Assembly: GCA_013141385.1 (NCBI GenBank)
Contig: JABFRB010000014.1
Span: 124,001-188,000, forward strand
From: Bacteroidales bacterium
GTDB lineage: Bacteria > Bacteroidota > Bacteroidia > Bacteroidales > Tenuifilaceae
Reading direction: 5' to 3'
Length of the DNA: 64,000 bases
Below are positions 26,124 through 37,445 of this stretch, one piece after another. A program made the position numbers and the translations under genes. Each line of letters opens with the position of its first letter. The first letter of the stretch is position 1. Under the pieces are notes generated by a model, which saw only the letters and a list, made by a program, of their open reading frames with translations, had not been told where the DNA came from and did no database searches.

Positions 26124-26464
26124 GATTTGTGTTTTTTAAGTTCAAAATACTCTTTCTTTATCCGCATTGCTCTGTCAATCTCTTCCTTTGGTGTTTTCTG
26201 TGTCTTTTTCTGAAATCCATTAAACAATACAACTATTCGTCCCTCGTCAAAGCAGCAGAAAACTCTATAAATATTAGATTGATATTCAATTCTAATCTCA
26301 AAGAGTCCGTCATATCCGCTAATCGGAGCAAGAAATTTATCAGGTACTCTATCTACCTGTTTTATCAACTCGAATACATACTGAATCTTGGTTTTAACCT
26401 TGTCGTCAAGCGTTCTGTAAAAATCCAAGAAGTATTCTTTATGAAATATTATCTTTCTTGTCAT
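26120..26464 (-). CDS. higB: RelE-superfamily toxin (HigB-like), module 1
   Basis: A 114-residue toxin of the HigB/Gp49-like group, expected to cleave mRNA on the ribosome. The core reads LFEIRIEYQSNIYRVFCCFD, then VVLFNGFQKKTQKTPKEEID, with the conserved Arg and Lys residues of the active cleft and a Lys-rich C terminus. The same strings recur in the toxin at 48890. The start codon is only four bases from the promoter -7 element, so the mRNA is nearly leaderless. Confidence 0.9.
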   Translation of the reverse strand: MTRKIIFHKEYFLDFYRTLDDKVKTKIQYVFELIKQVDRVPDKFLAPISGYDGLFEIRIEYQSNIYRVFCCFDEGRIVVLFNGFQKKTQKTPKEEIDRAMRIKKEYFELKKHKS

Positions 26465-26468
26465 GCTG

Positions 26469-26500
26469 CAAAGTTATCTTAAAAGATAACATAATCCAAA
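26469..26500 (-). promoter_or_regulatory. promoter and palindromic operator of higBA module 1
   Basis: Read on the minus strand: TTTG (26500-26497), 20 bases, then TAACTTTG (26476-26469). The spacer holds the perfect palindrome GTTATCTT-AA-AAGATAAC (26473-26490), a likely antitoxin operator overlapping the -7 element. Confidence 0.75.
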
Positions 26501-26544
26501 TATTCTAACAGGAAAGTGGGATGTCATTTTATGTACCCCAACGT

Positions 26545-26667
26545 TCCCGTGGTTTGGCACGCTGGGGAATTAACCGCCAGTGTCCTTATCCCACGTTAAA
26601 CTTTTACTAAAGTACTAAAAACCTGCTTATCTGCGCATCAGCCCCAATATTTTAACCACGTGTTGAC
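26545..26667. repeat. module-boundary repeat, copy C
   Basis: Copy C contains CCAACGTTCCCGTGGTT at the left, CTGGGGAATTAACCGCC, TATCCCACGTTAA (26587-26599) and CAGCCCCAATATTTTAACCA with CGTGTTGAC at the right. CGTGGTT and AACCACG pair across the element. It ends the HigBA module. Confidence 0.65.
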
Positions 26668-26685
26668 AAACGTAATTTTGCAAAA

Positions 26686-27243
26686 CTATTCATCTTCAAT
26701 GGGCAATAGAAGCCTGACAAATCTTGCAAATTCTATACTATACTCTCCATAATTTGTTATATTATCTACACTAACAGTTTCTTTCATAAATTTATGACCA
26801 ATTATACCCTCCTTAAATGATTTTCTATAGAAAATCAACCAATCCCTTAGCTGTTTAGGATCTTTGTATTTAATCTTATCCAAAAAGGTATAGTTGTTAT
26901 TGATAAATGCATTTAATTTATGTGGATTGTTTAGATGTTTCACTATTGAATAATAATCATCAATTTTGTTTAGTAAATTCAAATATTTATAACTAAAAGT
27001 TAATACTCTCTGAACATCATTTGGTTCTTTTAATTCCTCATATCTTCCAACAGGCTCATAGATTAAATTTAATTCAGGGTACTGAATTGCTAATGTATTA
27101 ATAGCAATCATTTCTTCAGTTAGTTTACTTTTTAGTTCTTTCCTTTTATCTTTTCGCCCAAGTAAATGTATTATTGTTAAAAAGATATTGAAACAAAGAC
27201 TAAGAATAAGAGTAAGATTAATTCCTGTGTCAGTAGTATTCAT
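26686..27243 (-). CDS. membrane-anchored protein of unknown function
   Basis: A 185-residue protein I do not recognise. One transmembrane helix at residues 8-28 (INLTLILSLCFNIFLTIIHLL) is followed by a cytoplasmic, Lys/Glu-rich helical part (KDKRKELKSKLTEEMIAI) and Tyr/Asn-rich segments. No enzymatic motif is visible. The gene stands alone between repeat copy C and a 520-bp non-coding gap. It could belong to the same accessory stretch as the HigBA module. Confidence 0.55.
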   Translation of the reverse strand: MNTTDTGINLTLILSLCFNIFLTIIHLLGRKDKRKELKSKLTEEMIAINTLAIQYPELNLIYEPVGRYEELKEPNDVQRVLTFSYKYLNLLNKIDDYYSIVKHLNNPHKLNAFINNNYTFLDKIKYKDPKQLRDWLIFYRKSFKEGIIGHKFMKETVSVDNITNYGEYSIEFARFVRLLLPIEDE

Positions 27244-27532
27244 AATTATCAGTTTTTATACTATGGTTTCTCATTATGTTTGCCGACTTATTTATACACA
27301 CACCAAAAGTATATTCACACATTAAAATTTAATGTATACATATACTTTCAGCTAACTTTTTAATTCTACTAAAATAGTAAATAAGCTAAACATTCCTTAA
27401 CGGATGGGATGATTTTATTCCGATTGGATATTTATTAAAGGTTGCCATTAACCAAACCAGCTAAAGGATTCTGTTTTATTTGCGTTGCTAGCGGTTTGGT
27501 TTTGGGTAGTGGGAAGGGTTGTTGTGGTTGGG

Positions 27533-27549
27533 TATCGCAAATTGCGATA
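27533..27549. repeat. dispersed palindrome TATCGCAAATTGCGATA
   Basis: A 17-bp perfect palindrome in the non-coding gap 27244-27765. Related copies are at 21691 and 49494. Confidence 0.6.
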
Positions 27550-27603
27550 GTTTGGGTGCTTTTTATGTTGGGTTGGTGAGGGGTTGTATAAAAATGTTAA
27601 TTT

Positions 27604-27711
27604 TTAACCGCAATGGGCGCAAAGAGGAAGACGCAAAGGTCGCAAGTGCTTATTAAACAGCATATTTTACTTTTGCGAACTTTGCGAAACCTTTTAATAC
27701 TTTGCGGTTAA
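27604..27711. repeat. long inverted repeat of GCAAAG type
   Basis: TTAACCGCAA (27604-27613) and TTGCGGTTAA (27702-27711) bound a segment with several GCAAAG words on the left and CTTTGCG words on the right. Its design matches the element at 42907. No gene is seen in this gap. Confidence 0.65.
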
Positions 27712-27765
27712 TTTTCTTTTTGGGCAACCCTTTTGAGTAAAGTATTAGGTTTTGTAGGTATCTAT

Positions 27766-28719
27766 CTAATACACCTCTTTCGCTATTTTTGCAATATTAT
27801 CCGATTTACCCATAGTATAAAAATGGATTGAGGGTACACCCTGACGTTTCAACTCCTTGGCTTGCTCTATAGCCCATTTAACGCCAACTTCCTTAACGGA
27901 GCGGTTATCGCAACACTGCTCCATCTCTTTTACTAAATCCTGTGGGAGTTCTACGTTAAATACTTTTGGGAGTATGCTTAGATGCTCTTTAAGTGAAACG
28001 GGTTTGAGCCCTGGGATTATGGGGACGGTAATTCCGATATTACGGCAAGCCTTTACAAAGTTGAAATAACTTTTATTCTCAAAAAACATTTGTGTAACAA
28101 TGTAATCGGCCCCAGCGTCAACCTTCTCCTTTAAACGTTGAATGTCTGAAAAACCATTTGGAGACTCGGCATGTTTCTCGGGATACCCAGCAACTCCAAC
28201 ACAAAAATTGGTGGGGTTTGGTTTTTCAAGAGTTTCATCCTGATAGTTTCCATGGTTCATGGCAATTACCTGTTTCACCAAATCTACAGCATACCTATGA
28301 CCACCTATTTTAGGCTCAAATTTTCCAACTATTTTATCGGCATCGCCCCGAATTGCTAGAACGTTATGGATTCCCAAAAAATCTAGGTCAATTAGTGCAT
28401 CCTCCGTTTCTAGCTGGTTAAATCCGCCACAAATAATATGCGGAACGATATCAATTTTATACTTATGCTGAATGGCGGCGGCAATTCCAACCGTTCCTGG
28501 TCTTCTTCGGAGAACCGTTGGGATTAGCGTACCATTTGAAGATGGTTTATAGACAACCTCCTCACGATGATATGTTACATTGATATAAGCAGGGTTAAAT
28601 TCCAAAAGCGGATTGATCGTATCAAAAATTGTCTGAAGTGTACTACCCTTTAATGGGGGAAGTAGTTCAAATGAGAACAGTGTTGATTTAGAATTGTTAA
28701 TGTGATCGATTACTTTCAT
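27766..28719 (-). CDS. metF: methylenetetrahydrofolate reductase
   Basis: A 317-residue flavoprotein that reduces 5,10-methylene-THF to 5-methyl-THF, the methyl donor for MetH. Seen: the N-terminal FSFELLPPLKG with the catalytic Glu near 18, YINVTYH near 46, ALRGD-like IRGDAD near 119, FCVGVAGYPEKH near 174, DYIVTQMFFENKSYFNF near 208-224 and PIIPGLKPV near 235. The length is slightly above the usual 290. It is the last gene of the methionine operon, 72 bases after metH; that gap holds low-complexity TTAGTTATT repeats. Confidence 0.95.
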   Translation of the reverse strand: MKVIDHINNSKSTLFSFELLPPLKGSTLQTIFDTINPLLEFNPAYINVTYHREEVVYKPSSNGTLIPTVLRRRPGTVGIAAAIQHKYKIDIVPHIICGGFNQLETEDALIDLDFLGIHNVLAIRGDADKIVGKFEPKIGGHRYAVDLVKQVIAMNHGNYQDETLEKPNPTNFCVGVAGYPEKHAESPNGFSDIQRLKEKVDAGADYIVTQMFFENKSYFNFVKACRNIGITVPIIPGLKPVSLKEHLSILPKVFNVELPQDLVKEMEQCCDNRSVKEVGVKWAIEQAKELKRQGVPSIHFYTMGKSDNIAKIAKEVY

Positions 28720-28737
28720 AGTATTTTTAGTTATTAG

Positions 28738-28785
28738 TTATTGAATATTAGTTACTGGCTATTAATAACTAATAACCAGTAAATG
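28738..28785. repeat. low-complexity repeat/hairpin between metH and metF
   Basis: TTAGTTATTGAATATTAGTT is followed by CTGGCTATTAATAACTAATAACCAG, which can fold into a hairpin. The same TTAGTTATT word is repeated on both strands. Confidence 0.6.
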
Positions 28786-28791
28786 ATAACC

Positions 28792-31700
28792 TTATTTATA
28801 ATTCAAATATGTTGGAAAGAATTTCTCCGTTTCCTCAATGCTCAATTCCATACGTTTTGCATAATCTCGAACCTGATCGATTCCAATTTTGCCAATATTG
28901 AAGTACTGAGAATCGGGATGTGAAAAATAGAACCCTGAAACAGAGGCTCCCGGCACCATTGCTAAATTCTCAGTTAACCACATTCCAGTATTTTCGGTTG
29001 CATTCAGAAGTGAGAAGATAAATTCTTTACCACGATGATCGGGACATGCAGGATAACCAGGTGCTGGACGAATTCCTCTATACTTTCCATACAGTAACTC
29101 CTCTGTTGATAGATTCTCGTTGGAACTATATCCCCAAAACTCCTCACGCACCTTTTGATGCAAGAGTTCGGTAAACGCTTCAGCAAATCTATCGGCAAGT
29201 ACTTTTGATAGTAAGGCATTGTAATCATCCAATTTATCTTCATAAACCTTTGCTAGTTCATCAGCCCCAATGCCTGCTGTTACTGCAAAGAGCCCAATCC
29301 AATCCTTTAACCCTGAATTTGTGGGTGCTATATAATCGGCTAGGCATAAGTTTGGTTCACCGCCTTGCTTTTGCTCCTGATTACGTAGCTGTGGAATTGT
29401 TGATATTACCGAATTCCTACTTTCATCATTATAAACTATTATATCATCACCATCCGATGAAGCAGGTAAAATACCAATTACCCCTTTTGCTTTAAGCAAC
29501 TTCTTACTAATTATTATATCAAGTAGCGCATTTGCATCATCATATAGCTTACGAGCCTCCTTCCCTTTTACAGGATCGGAGAAAATAGCTGGGTATTTAC
29601 CGTTTATATCCCATGAATAAAAGAAGAAAGTCCAATCGATATACTTGCGAATCTCGTCGAGTGGATATTCATCAAAAGTGACTATCCCTGTTTTTTTAGG
29701 CTGAGGTGGAGCGTAGGTATTCCAATTTACTTTAAATGAGTTTGCTCTAGCCTTTTCAATAGGAATTGATTGAATGGTATTGCCTTTATAACCCTCCCTT
29801 AAAACCTTATATTCCTTTTTGAACTGGGCTGTGTACTCATCCTTAGTTTTAGCATTGATTAAGCCAGAAACCACGCCTCCTGCTTGCGATGCATCTTTTA
29901 CATGAATAACCGCATTGCTGTAATTTGGATCTATCTTTAAAGCAGTATGAAGTTTTGAGGTTGTAGCACCACCAAGTATTATAGGAATCTTAAGTCCTCT
30001 GCGCTCCATCTCACTGGCTACGTGAACCATCTCCTCAAGAGAAGGAGTGATTAATCCGCTAAGTCCTATTATATCTGCTTTCTCTGCAATTGCTGCTTCA
30101 ATTATTTTTTCGCAGGGAACCATAACACCAAGATCGATAATTTTGTAGCCATTGCATGAAAGTACTACGCCAACAATATTCTTTCCAATATCGTGAACAT
30201 CACCCTTTACAGTTGCAAGAACTATTGTACCCCCAGATTTAACCGATTTGCCATCGAGTTTTTCTTGCTCAATAAAAGGTTGCAAAATAGCCACAGCGGC
30301 TTTCATCACCCTTGCGCTTTTTACAACCTGAGGTAGAAACATTCTTCCTGAGCCAAATAAATCGCCCACCTCCTTCATTCCATCCATCAATGGACCTTCA
30401 ATTACCAATAGGCCAGACTTAAGTTTGCTTAATGCCTCTTTAGTATCAACCTCAATAAAATCGGTTATACCCTTTACTAAAGAGTGGCATAAACGCTTTT
30501 CAACAGATTCATCTCTCCACGCCGCTTCCTTAACACTATCAATTTTCTCCTCCTCAAAACTTTGAGCAAATGTTAAGAGTCGTTCGGTTGCATCCTTTCG
30601 GCGGTTTAGCACCAAATCCTCAGTTAATTTGAGTAGATCGGGATTAATTTCGGAGTATACTTGCAACATGCTTGGGTTAACAATACCCATATCCATACCT
30701 GCATTAATTGCATGGTAAAGAAATACTGAGTGAATAGCCTCCCTTATGGAATTGTTTCCCCTAAAAGAGAACGAAAGATTGCTTATCCCACCACTAATTT
30801 TAGCATACGGCAAATTCTTCTTTATCCATTTACAGGTCTCTATAAAATTTTGGGCATACCCTGAGTGCTCTGCAATACCAGTTCCGATTGCAAGTACATT
30901 CGGGTCTATAATAATATCGGCTGGGTTAACGCCTGCCTTTTCGACTAGAAGTTTATAACTTTTCTCAGCAATCTCAATCTTACGTTGAGTAGTATCCGCC
31001 TGACCCTTCTCATCAAAAAGCATAACAACCATTGCAGCACCATACCGCTTTATGCGTTTAGCATTTTGGATGAATTGCTCCTCTCCTTCCTTTAAACTAA
31101 TTGAGTTTACAATTGCCTTGCCTTGAATGCACTTCAATCCAGCCTCAATAATTGAGAATTTGGAAGAATCAACCATAAAAGGTACTTTGACAATATCGGG
31201 CTCAGTTGCGAGATAGTTTAGAAAAGTTCTCATGGCCTTTTCACCCTCAATTAGGGCATCATCCATGCATATATCAATTACCTGAGCACCATTATCAACC
31301 TGCTCACGAGCCACAGAGATGGCTTCCTCGTACTTGCCCTCGGCAATTAGCCTAGCAAACTTCTTCGATCCTGCAACATTAGTACGTTCCCCAATGTTTA
31401 CAAAATTGGTTTCAGGTCTTATAACAAGCTCTTCAAGTCCACTCAAACGAGTATACTTAGGCAATTCAGGAACTTCACGTGGTTTATACTTACCTACAAG
31501 ATTTGCAATCTTTTCAATATGCAAGGGCGTTGTACCACAGCAGCCTCCTACAATATTTAGCCAGCCATGCTTTAGCATTTCTTCAACAATGGATGCCATC
31601 TCCTCTGCGGATTGATCGTACTCACCAAGTTGATTTGGAAGACCAGCATTTGGATGTGCACTTACAAGAAAATTTGTTGAACCAGCTAACTCCTCAATGT

Positions 31701-32469
31701 ATGGTGTTAATTGCTGAGCGCCCAAAGCGCAGTTTAACCCAACGCTAAGCAAAGGAAAATGTGAGACTGAACACAAGAATGCAGAAAGGGTTTGACCCGA
31801 AAGGGTTCTTCCACTAGCATCGGTAATGGTTCCCGAAACCATAACGGGTATTCGCTCCCCTGTTTTTTCAAAAACCTCATCGATAGCAAAAAGAGCAGCT
31901 TTCGCATTTAGCGTATCAAATATAGTTTCAACTAGAAGAATATCTGCACCACCTTCAATCAACCCCTCTGCCTGCTCGGTATAAGCTAATACCAAATCAT
32001 CAAATGTAACTGCTCTATAGGCAGGATTTGAAACATCAGGTGAAAGTGAAGTTGTTCTGTTGGTTGGGCCAATAGACCCCGCAACAAATCTTGGTTTTGA
32101 TGGATTTTTTTGAGTAAACTCATCACACGCCTTACGCGCTAGTTTTGCAGCTGCAACATTTATCTCTTTAACCAATTCTTTTGTATCATAATCTCCCTGC
32201 GAGATGCTCGTAGAGTTAAAAGTATTAGTTTCGATGATATCTGCACCAGCAGAAAGGTAATCACGATGAATCTGAGATATAATTTCGGGTTGAGTAAGAA
32301 CAAGCAAGTCGTTATTGCCCTTTAAAGATTTATGATGATTCTTAAACCGATCACCCCTAAAATCCTCTTCGGTTAAACGATACCTTTGAATTAACGATCC
32401 CATTGCCCCATCGAGGACTAGAATTCGTTCTTTAAGGATTTGATTTAATGTTTGATTGACATTTTGCAT
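28792..32469 (-). CDS. metH: cobalamin-dependent methionine synthase
   Basis: A 1225-residue full-length MetH that methylates homocysteine using 5-methyl-THF and B12. Domains in order: homocysteine-binding barrel (about 10-330) with zinc Cys in VGLNCALG near 240 and GGCCGTT near 308; pterin-binding barrel (about 355-620, [13 protein letters not shown]); B12 cap and binding domains (about 650-890) with the axial-ligand motif [11 protein letters not shown] near 756; and the AdoMet reactivation domain (about 920-1220) with [15 protein letters not shown] near 1140. Nothing essential appears missing. It depends on B12 and lies fourth in the SAM-riboswitch operon. Confidence 0.97.
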   Translation of the reverse strand: MQNVNQTLNQILKERILVLDGAMGSLIQRYRLTEEDFRGDRFKNHHKSLKGNNDLLVLTQPEIISQIHRDYLSAGADIIETNTFNSTSISQGDYDTKELVKEINVAAAKLARKACDEFTQKNPSKPRFVAGSIGPTNRTTSLSPDVSNPAYRAVTFDDLVLAYTEQAEGLIEGGADILLVETIFDTLNAKAALFAIDEVFEKTGERIPVMVSGTITDASGRTLSGQTLSAFLCSVSHFPLLSVGLNCALGAQQLTPYIEELAGSTNFLVSAHPNAGLPNQLGEYDQSAEEMASIVEEMLKHGWLNIVGGCCGTTPLHIEKIANLVGKYKPREVPELPKYTRLSGLEELVIRPETNFVNIGERTNVAGSKKFARLIAEGKYEEAISVAREQVDNGAQVIDICMDDALIEGEKAMRTFLNYLATEPDIVKVPFMVDSSKFSIIEAGLKCIQGKAIVNSISLKEGEEQFIQNAKRIKRYGAAMVVMLFDEKGQADTTQRKIEIAEKSYKLLVEKAGVNPADIIIDPNVLAIGTGIAEHSGYAQNFIETCKWIKKNLPYAKISGGISNLSFSFRGNNSIREAIHSVFLYHAINAGMDMGIVNPSMLQVYSEINPDLLKLTEDLVLNRRKDATERLLTFAQSFEEEKIDSVKEAAWRDESVEKRLCHSLVKGITDFIEVDTKEALSKLKSGLLVIEGPLMDGMKEVGDLFGSGRMFLPQVVKSARVMKAAVAILQPFIEQEKLDGKSVKSGGTIVLATVKGDVHDIGKNIVGVVLSCNGYKIIDLGVMVPCEKIIEAAIAEKADIIGLSGLITPSLEEMVHVASEMERRGLKIPIILGGATTSKLHTALKIDPNYSNAVIHVKDASQAGGVVSGLINAKTKDEYTAQFKKEYKVLREGYKGNTIQSIPIEKARANSFKVNWNTYAPPQPKKTGIVTFDEYPLDEIRKYIDWTFFFYSWDINGKYPAIFSDPVKGKEARKLYDDANALLDIIISKKLLKAKGVIGILPASSDGDDIIVYNDESRNSVISTIPQLRNQEQKQGGEPNLCLADYIAPTNSGLKDWIGLFAVTAGIGADELAKVYEDKLDDYNALLSKVLADRFAEAFTELLHQKVREEFWGYSSNENLSTEELLYGKYRGIRPAPGYPACPDHRGKEFIFSLLNATENTGMWLTENLAMVPGASVSGFYFSHPDSQYFNIGKIGIDQVRDYAKRMELSIEETEKFFPTYLNYK

Positions 32470-32494
32470 ATTATATGTATTTAGTTAGTTTTTG

Positions 32495-32550
32495 TTAGAA
32501 GTTTGAAGTCGGAAGATTGAAGTCCGAAGTCCAAAGTCCGAAGATTAAAG
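32495..32550. repeat. tandem GAAGTCCGAAGTC-type repeats between hom and metH
   Basis: A run of imperfect seven-base units (GAAGTCC/GAAGTCG/CAAAGTCC) fills most of the 91-bp gap between hom and metH. It is non-coding. Confidence 0.65.
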
Positions 32551-32560
32551 ACTCCCTTCA

Positions 32561-33817
32561 TTATTCATTATACTCTATCTTTCCTGTATAAGCAATAAAT
32601 AGATTTAATTTTGTAATAAGATCCTTAACTTTAAGTAACGACGATAGTTTCACCTTGGCAATCACCCACCGATGGTCACGTCCATTATATTTCTCGATTA
32701 TCTCCTCGATTCCAAAAATGCTTAAATCAACAATATCGTGATAACGTATAAACACTTCAAGCATAACATCTGTTGAGTATTCGGGGCAATTAAAATATTT
32801 TCGCTTTTTGTACTCATAACGATAATCGTGGAATCGAGCTGTAATATCACTTAGCACAGCAGAACCCGTGGGATGACCTCCTGCGCCCTTACCAAACATA
32901 AACTGTTTTTCGTAGAAAGCACCTTCAATTACAACACCATTGTACTCATCTTCAACATTATATATATAATCGTCAGCTGATACAAATGTAGGCATTACGA
33001 ATAGTGTAAGGCAATTCTTTCCAAACTTAGTTAGTGTTGCAACCAGCTTAATTTTCAGCCCTTTCTCCTTTGCGTAACGAATGTCGTGAACGGAGAGGTT
33101 GTGAATGCCATAGTTAAAAGCATCATTCGGATGCACGTATGTTCCAAAACCGTGTACAGCAAGAATTACAAGTTTGAAAAGCGCATCAAATCCCATTACA
33201 TCAAAGGAAGGATCACTCTCGGCAAATCCTAACTCTTGTGCCTTTTTTAGGGCTAAATTATAATTATCGCTGTGCTGAAAAACCCTTGAGAGAATGTAGT
33301 TTGAAGAACCATTTAGTATTCCCCTGATTGATAGCAGTAAATCATTATCATAGTACTCCTCAAGGTTACGAATGATAGGTATACTCCCACATGCAGATGC
33401 ATCGTAGAGTAGAGCAACCCCCATCTTTTCCTGAATTTCAATCAACTCTTCGAGATGATGCGAAAGCATCGTTTTATTACCCGAAACAACGCTCTTCCCT
33501 TGAAGTAATGCTGCTTTTACTATACGATAAGCATCATCAGCATTATCGATTAACTCAACAACCAGATTAATTTCTGAATCATCAAGAATATCATCAGGAT
33601 TGGTGGAAAAAAACTTACTATTCAGGGAACGCTCTTTAAAGGCATTTTTAATGCAAACCTTTTTTATTCGAGCCTTTGTAGTAGGCGAATTCTGTAGCAC
33701 ATGATATAAACCTGAACCTACTGTTCCAAACCCAAAAAGACCTATTACCTGAGTGGTTTCGCTGTATGATGATTTTATTTTTTCTACTTTATTATCAATT
33801 ATTTCTATTGTTTCCAT
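32561..33817 (-). CDS. hom: homoserine dehydrogenase
   Basis: A 418-residue NAD(P)-dependent dehydrogenase converting aspartate semialdehyde to homoserine, the precursor of methionine and threonine. The Rossmann motif GLFGFGTVGSGLYHVL is at residues 27-42, the catalytic/lid segment GKSVVSGNKTMLSHHLEE near 110, the substrate site ASACGSIPIIRNLEEYYDN near 141-160 and GILNGSSNYILSRVF near 166. GFAESDPSFDVMGFDALFKL near 195 is typical of the family. No C-terminal ACT domain is obvious, although the last 80 residues are divergent. The start is one base after the metX stop, indicating coupled translation. Confidence 0.93.
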   Translation of the reverse strand: METIEIIDNKVEKIKSSYSETTQVIGLFGFGTVGSGLYHVLQNSPTTKARIKKVCIKNAFKERSLNSKFFSTNPDDILDDSEINLVVELIDNADDAYRIVKAALLQGKSVVSGNKTMLSHHLEELIEIQEKMGVALLYDASACGSIPIIRNLEEYYDNDLLLSIRGILNGSSNYILSRVFQHSDNYNLALKKAQELGFAESDPSFDVMGFDALFKLVILAVHGFGTYVHPNDAFNYGIHNLSVHDIRYAKEKGLKIKLVATLTKFGKNCLTLFVMPTFVSADDYIYNVEDEYNGVVIEGAFYEKQFMFGKGAGGHPTGSAVLSDITARFHDYRYEYKKRKYFNCPEYSTDVMLEVFIRYHDIVDLSIFGIEEIIEKYNGRDHRWVIAKVKLSSLLKVKDLITKLNLFIAYTGKIEYNE

Positions 33818-33818
33818 T

Positions 33819-34841
33819 TTACTCTAGATTTAAAAACTTCTTAATAATGCTTGTAAGCTGCTCGTGTTCAATTAAAAATCCATCGTGACAAAAACTTGAA
33901 TGGATTTCAGCATAAGTTGCATTTGGAATCATTGCAGCCAGATGTTTTTGCTCTTCAATAGGAAATAGAATATCGGAATCGATACCAACAACAAGGGTTT
34001 TTGCGTTAATTTGGCTAAGCGCTTTTTCCACGCCCCCTCTATTTCTACCCATATTATGAGAATCAAGAGCCTTAGTCATAGTATAATATGAATAGGCATC
34101 AAACCGTTTTATCAGTTTTTCACCCTGATAGGTTTGATAGGTATCTGCCCTAAAACCATCCAAAAGATCAGTTGATTCATCCTGCTGTGTTAAATTATAG
34201 CTGCTTCTACCACGATAACTAAGTAGCGCAATACTGCGCGCTGCTTTCAGACCCTCTTTACCTCCGTCAATCTCCTGATCTCTAAAAGTTGAATCCGCTA
34301 GTAGTGATAATCTCTGTGATTGACTAATAGCAATCACCCAAGGGGAAGTTTTGGCAGAACAAACTATTGGCATAAGATTCTCGGCCGTTCCGGGATACAT
34401 GTATTCCCATTCTAAAAGTTGAAAGCCACCAATTGAACCACCTATCAAAACCCAAATTTTTTTAATTCCAAGTTGCTCTTTCACCTTTTGGTGAACTTCT
34501 GCCATATCCCTGATTGAAATTAATGGGAATGTTAGCAGGTAAGGTTTTTCAGTATCAGGGTTAATAGACATTGCGCCAGTAGTGCCATAGCATGAGCCAA
34601 GAACATTAACACAAACAATTGGCGTTTTATTGGGATCAAACAACCATCCCTCGCCAACTAAACCTGGCCACCAATCAACAGGGTTGCTATTTGCAGTAAA
34701 AGCATGGCAAACCCAAACAATTTTATCAAAATTCCTCTCGATATCTCCAATTACATGATACCGAACATTAACATCCTTAAGGGTTTCACCACATTCAAGT
34801 TGTAGGCTATCTATTCTGAGATTGGATTCTATTATCTTCAT
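33819..34841 (-). CDS. metX: homoserine O-acetyltransferase
   Basis: A 340-residue alpha/beta hydrolase-fold enzyme of the MetX family that activates homoserine with an acyl group, normally acetyl. The nucleophile Ser is in LIGGSIGGFQLLEW near 135, VCHAFTAN near 46 matches the oxyanion region, GIDSDILFP near 285 carries the acid and SSFCHDGFLIEH near 315 the catalytic His. The substrate acyl group (acetyl rather than succinyl) is a family-based inference; MetY next to it uses O-acetylhomoserine. It is the second gene of the operon. Confidence 0.94.
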   Translation of the reverse strand: MKIIESNLRIDSLQLECGETLKDVNVRYHVIGDIERNFDKIVWVCHAFTANSNPVDWWPGLVGEGWLFDPNKTPIVCVNVLGSCYGTTGAMSINPDTEKPYLLTFPLISIRDMAEVHQKVKEQLGIKKIWVLIGGSIGGFQLLEWEYMYPGTAENLMPIVCSAKTSPWVIAISQSQRLSLLADSTFRDQEIDGGKEGLKAARSIALLSYRGRSSYNLTQQDESTDLLDGFRADTYQTYQGEKLIKRFDAYSYYTMTKALDSHNMGRNRGGVEKALSQINAKTLVVGIDSDILFPIEEQKHLAAMIPNATYAEIHSSFCHDGFLIEHEQLTSIIKKFLNLE

Positions 34842-34870
34842 AAAAATTAATAATGTTTATCAAAAGTTAA

Positions 34871-36299
<1,429 letters not shown>

Positions 36300-36543
36300 T
36301 TATTCTTGCCTTTAGAAAACTAGTTGGGAAATACACAACCAGCATTTTGCATTGATACCAATGCGTATACCATGCCCCTTGGGCAAAATGTATTAGATTA
36401 TTTACTACCGCATTCGACCGAAGCGGCGCATTCGAATGGCAAGATTCTCTTTGATTAAAGAGGAAGTAATAAAAAACGTTTGACAGTTGATTAATACCAA
36501 CCCAAAACTGAAAATCGTAAAATTTGATTTCATTGTATAAGTT

Positions 36544-36652
36544 TTAGATTTATAATTCCCCTTTCGGGGTCAGGTTTTAGCACCTTGCTTTGGTGGGCAG
36601 GTTGCTAGAGGTTCTTCGAGCCTGTTCTCTCCGCTCTTCTCTATAATTCTAA
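36544..36652 (-). ncRNA. SAM riboswitch (SAM-I/S-box type)
   Basis: Read on the minus strand, the leader of metY has the S-box order: P1 5' arm TTAGAATTATA, then GAGCGGAGAGAACAGGCTCG, AAGAACCTCTAGCAACCTG, an apical stem, AAGGTGCTAAAACCTG, a CCCCGAAAGGGG stem and the P1 3' arm TATAAATCTAA. P1 pairs at 10 of 11 positions. The words GAA-CC...GCAACC and GGTGCTAA are the core SAM-binding segments. It should turn the five met genes down when S-adenosylmethionine is plentiful. No clear terminator follows in the 270-base leader, so the switch may act on transcription by another fold or on translation. Confidence 0.85.
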
Positions 36653-36687
36653 CCCTTCTTTTTACAGAATGGTCGAAATAAGCGTTA

Positions 36688-36695
36688 CAAATATA
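36688..36695 (-). promoter_or_regulatory. -7 element upstream of the SAM riboswitch
   Basis: TATATTTG on the minus strand matches TAnnTTTG and would start transcription about 25 bases before P1. No good -33 element is seen at the usual distance. Confidence 0.45.
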
Positions 36696-36744
36696 ACCAT
36701 TTTTTATAAATTCATACATTTGCCAAATATTTTTTTCCTACTTT

Positions 36745-37389
36745 ATGAATTTTAAGGCAGTAATATTCGATATGGATGGGGTGCTAATTGATAGCGAACC
36801 ATTACATATTAGTGTAGAATCTAATATGCTAAAAGAGTTAGGTGTTCCTTTGAAACAAGAAATGTATGCAAGATTTGCAGGAACAACCAGCTTAAGTATG
36901 TGGAATGCTATAGTTAAAGAGTTTAAGTTGGATAAAAGTCCCGAAGAAATATCTGCGGAAAGTAATCGTCGATTTATTTCCGAACTTTTAAATTCCGATA
37001 AAGTTCAGCTCTTTGATGGTGTTAAAGATGTATTATCAAATCTAAAGAAAAAAGCGATACCCGTTGCCTTAGCATCTTCATCGAATAAAGATATTGTGAA
37101 TGCCGCATTGGGCAAATTTGAACTGAATCAATACTTTAATGCAATAGTTACAGGAAGTGATGTTCAACACTCAAAACCGCACCCTGAAATATTCCTCACC
37201 GCTTCACGAAAACTTAAAATTCCTCCCTCTTATTGTGTTGTGATTGAAGATTCTCCAAATGGTGTTAATGCAGCACTCACAGCCGGAATGGGTTGTATTG
37301 GATTCGCATCGAATAAAAACCATCACGACATAAGTCATGCAACATGGATAATTAAATCGTTTGGGGAGTTTAATTACGGGTTAGTGTGA
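36745..37389 (+). CDS. HAD superfamily phosphatase (beta-phosphoglucomutase-like)
   Basis: A 214-residue HAD hydrolase of subfamily I with a helical cap. Motif I FDMDGVLIDSEPLH is at residues 8-21 with both catalytic Asp, motif II ALASSSNK near 111, motif III Lys in HSKPHPEIF near 144 and motif IV VIEDSPNGVNAA near 169. Sugar phosphates are the usual substrates, but it cannot be told whether it acts as a mutase. TACATTTG at 36715 is a plausible -7 element. A CCCCCTGAAGGGGG repeat begins at its stop codon. Confidence 0.88.
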   Translation: MNFKAVIFDMDGVLIDSEPLHISVESNMLKELGVPLKQEMYARFAGTTSLSMWNAIVKEFKLDKSPEEISAESNRRFISELLNSDKVQLFDGVKDVLSNLKKKAIPVALASSSNKDIVNAALGKFELNQYFNAIVTGSDVQHSKPHPEIFLTASRKLKIPPSYCVVIEDSPNGVNAALTAGMGCIGFASNKNHHDISHATWIIKSFGEFNYGLV

Positions 37390-37416
37390 ACCCCCTGCCC
37401 CCTGAAGGGGGTTAAG
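37389..37416. repeat. CCCCCTGAAGGGGG repeat, left copy
   Basis: AACCCCCTGCCCCCTGAAGG followed by GGGTTAAG overlaps the HAD stop. An inverted copy lies at 38056, on the other side of the DUF559 gene. It can also fold as a hairpin. Confidence 0.7.
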
Positions 37417-37445
37417 AAAAAAGAGTATTTCACTAAAAATTGAAT

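Noticed and set aside
21950-26667. Classical integron attC sites
   Set aside because: The boundary repeats lack exact GTTRRRY and RYYYAAC cores and no integrase is present, so I report them only as cassette-like.
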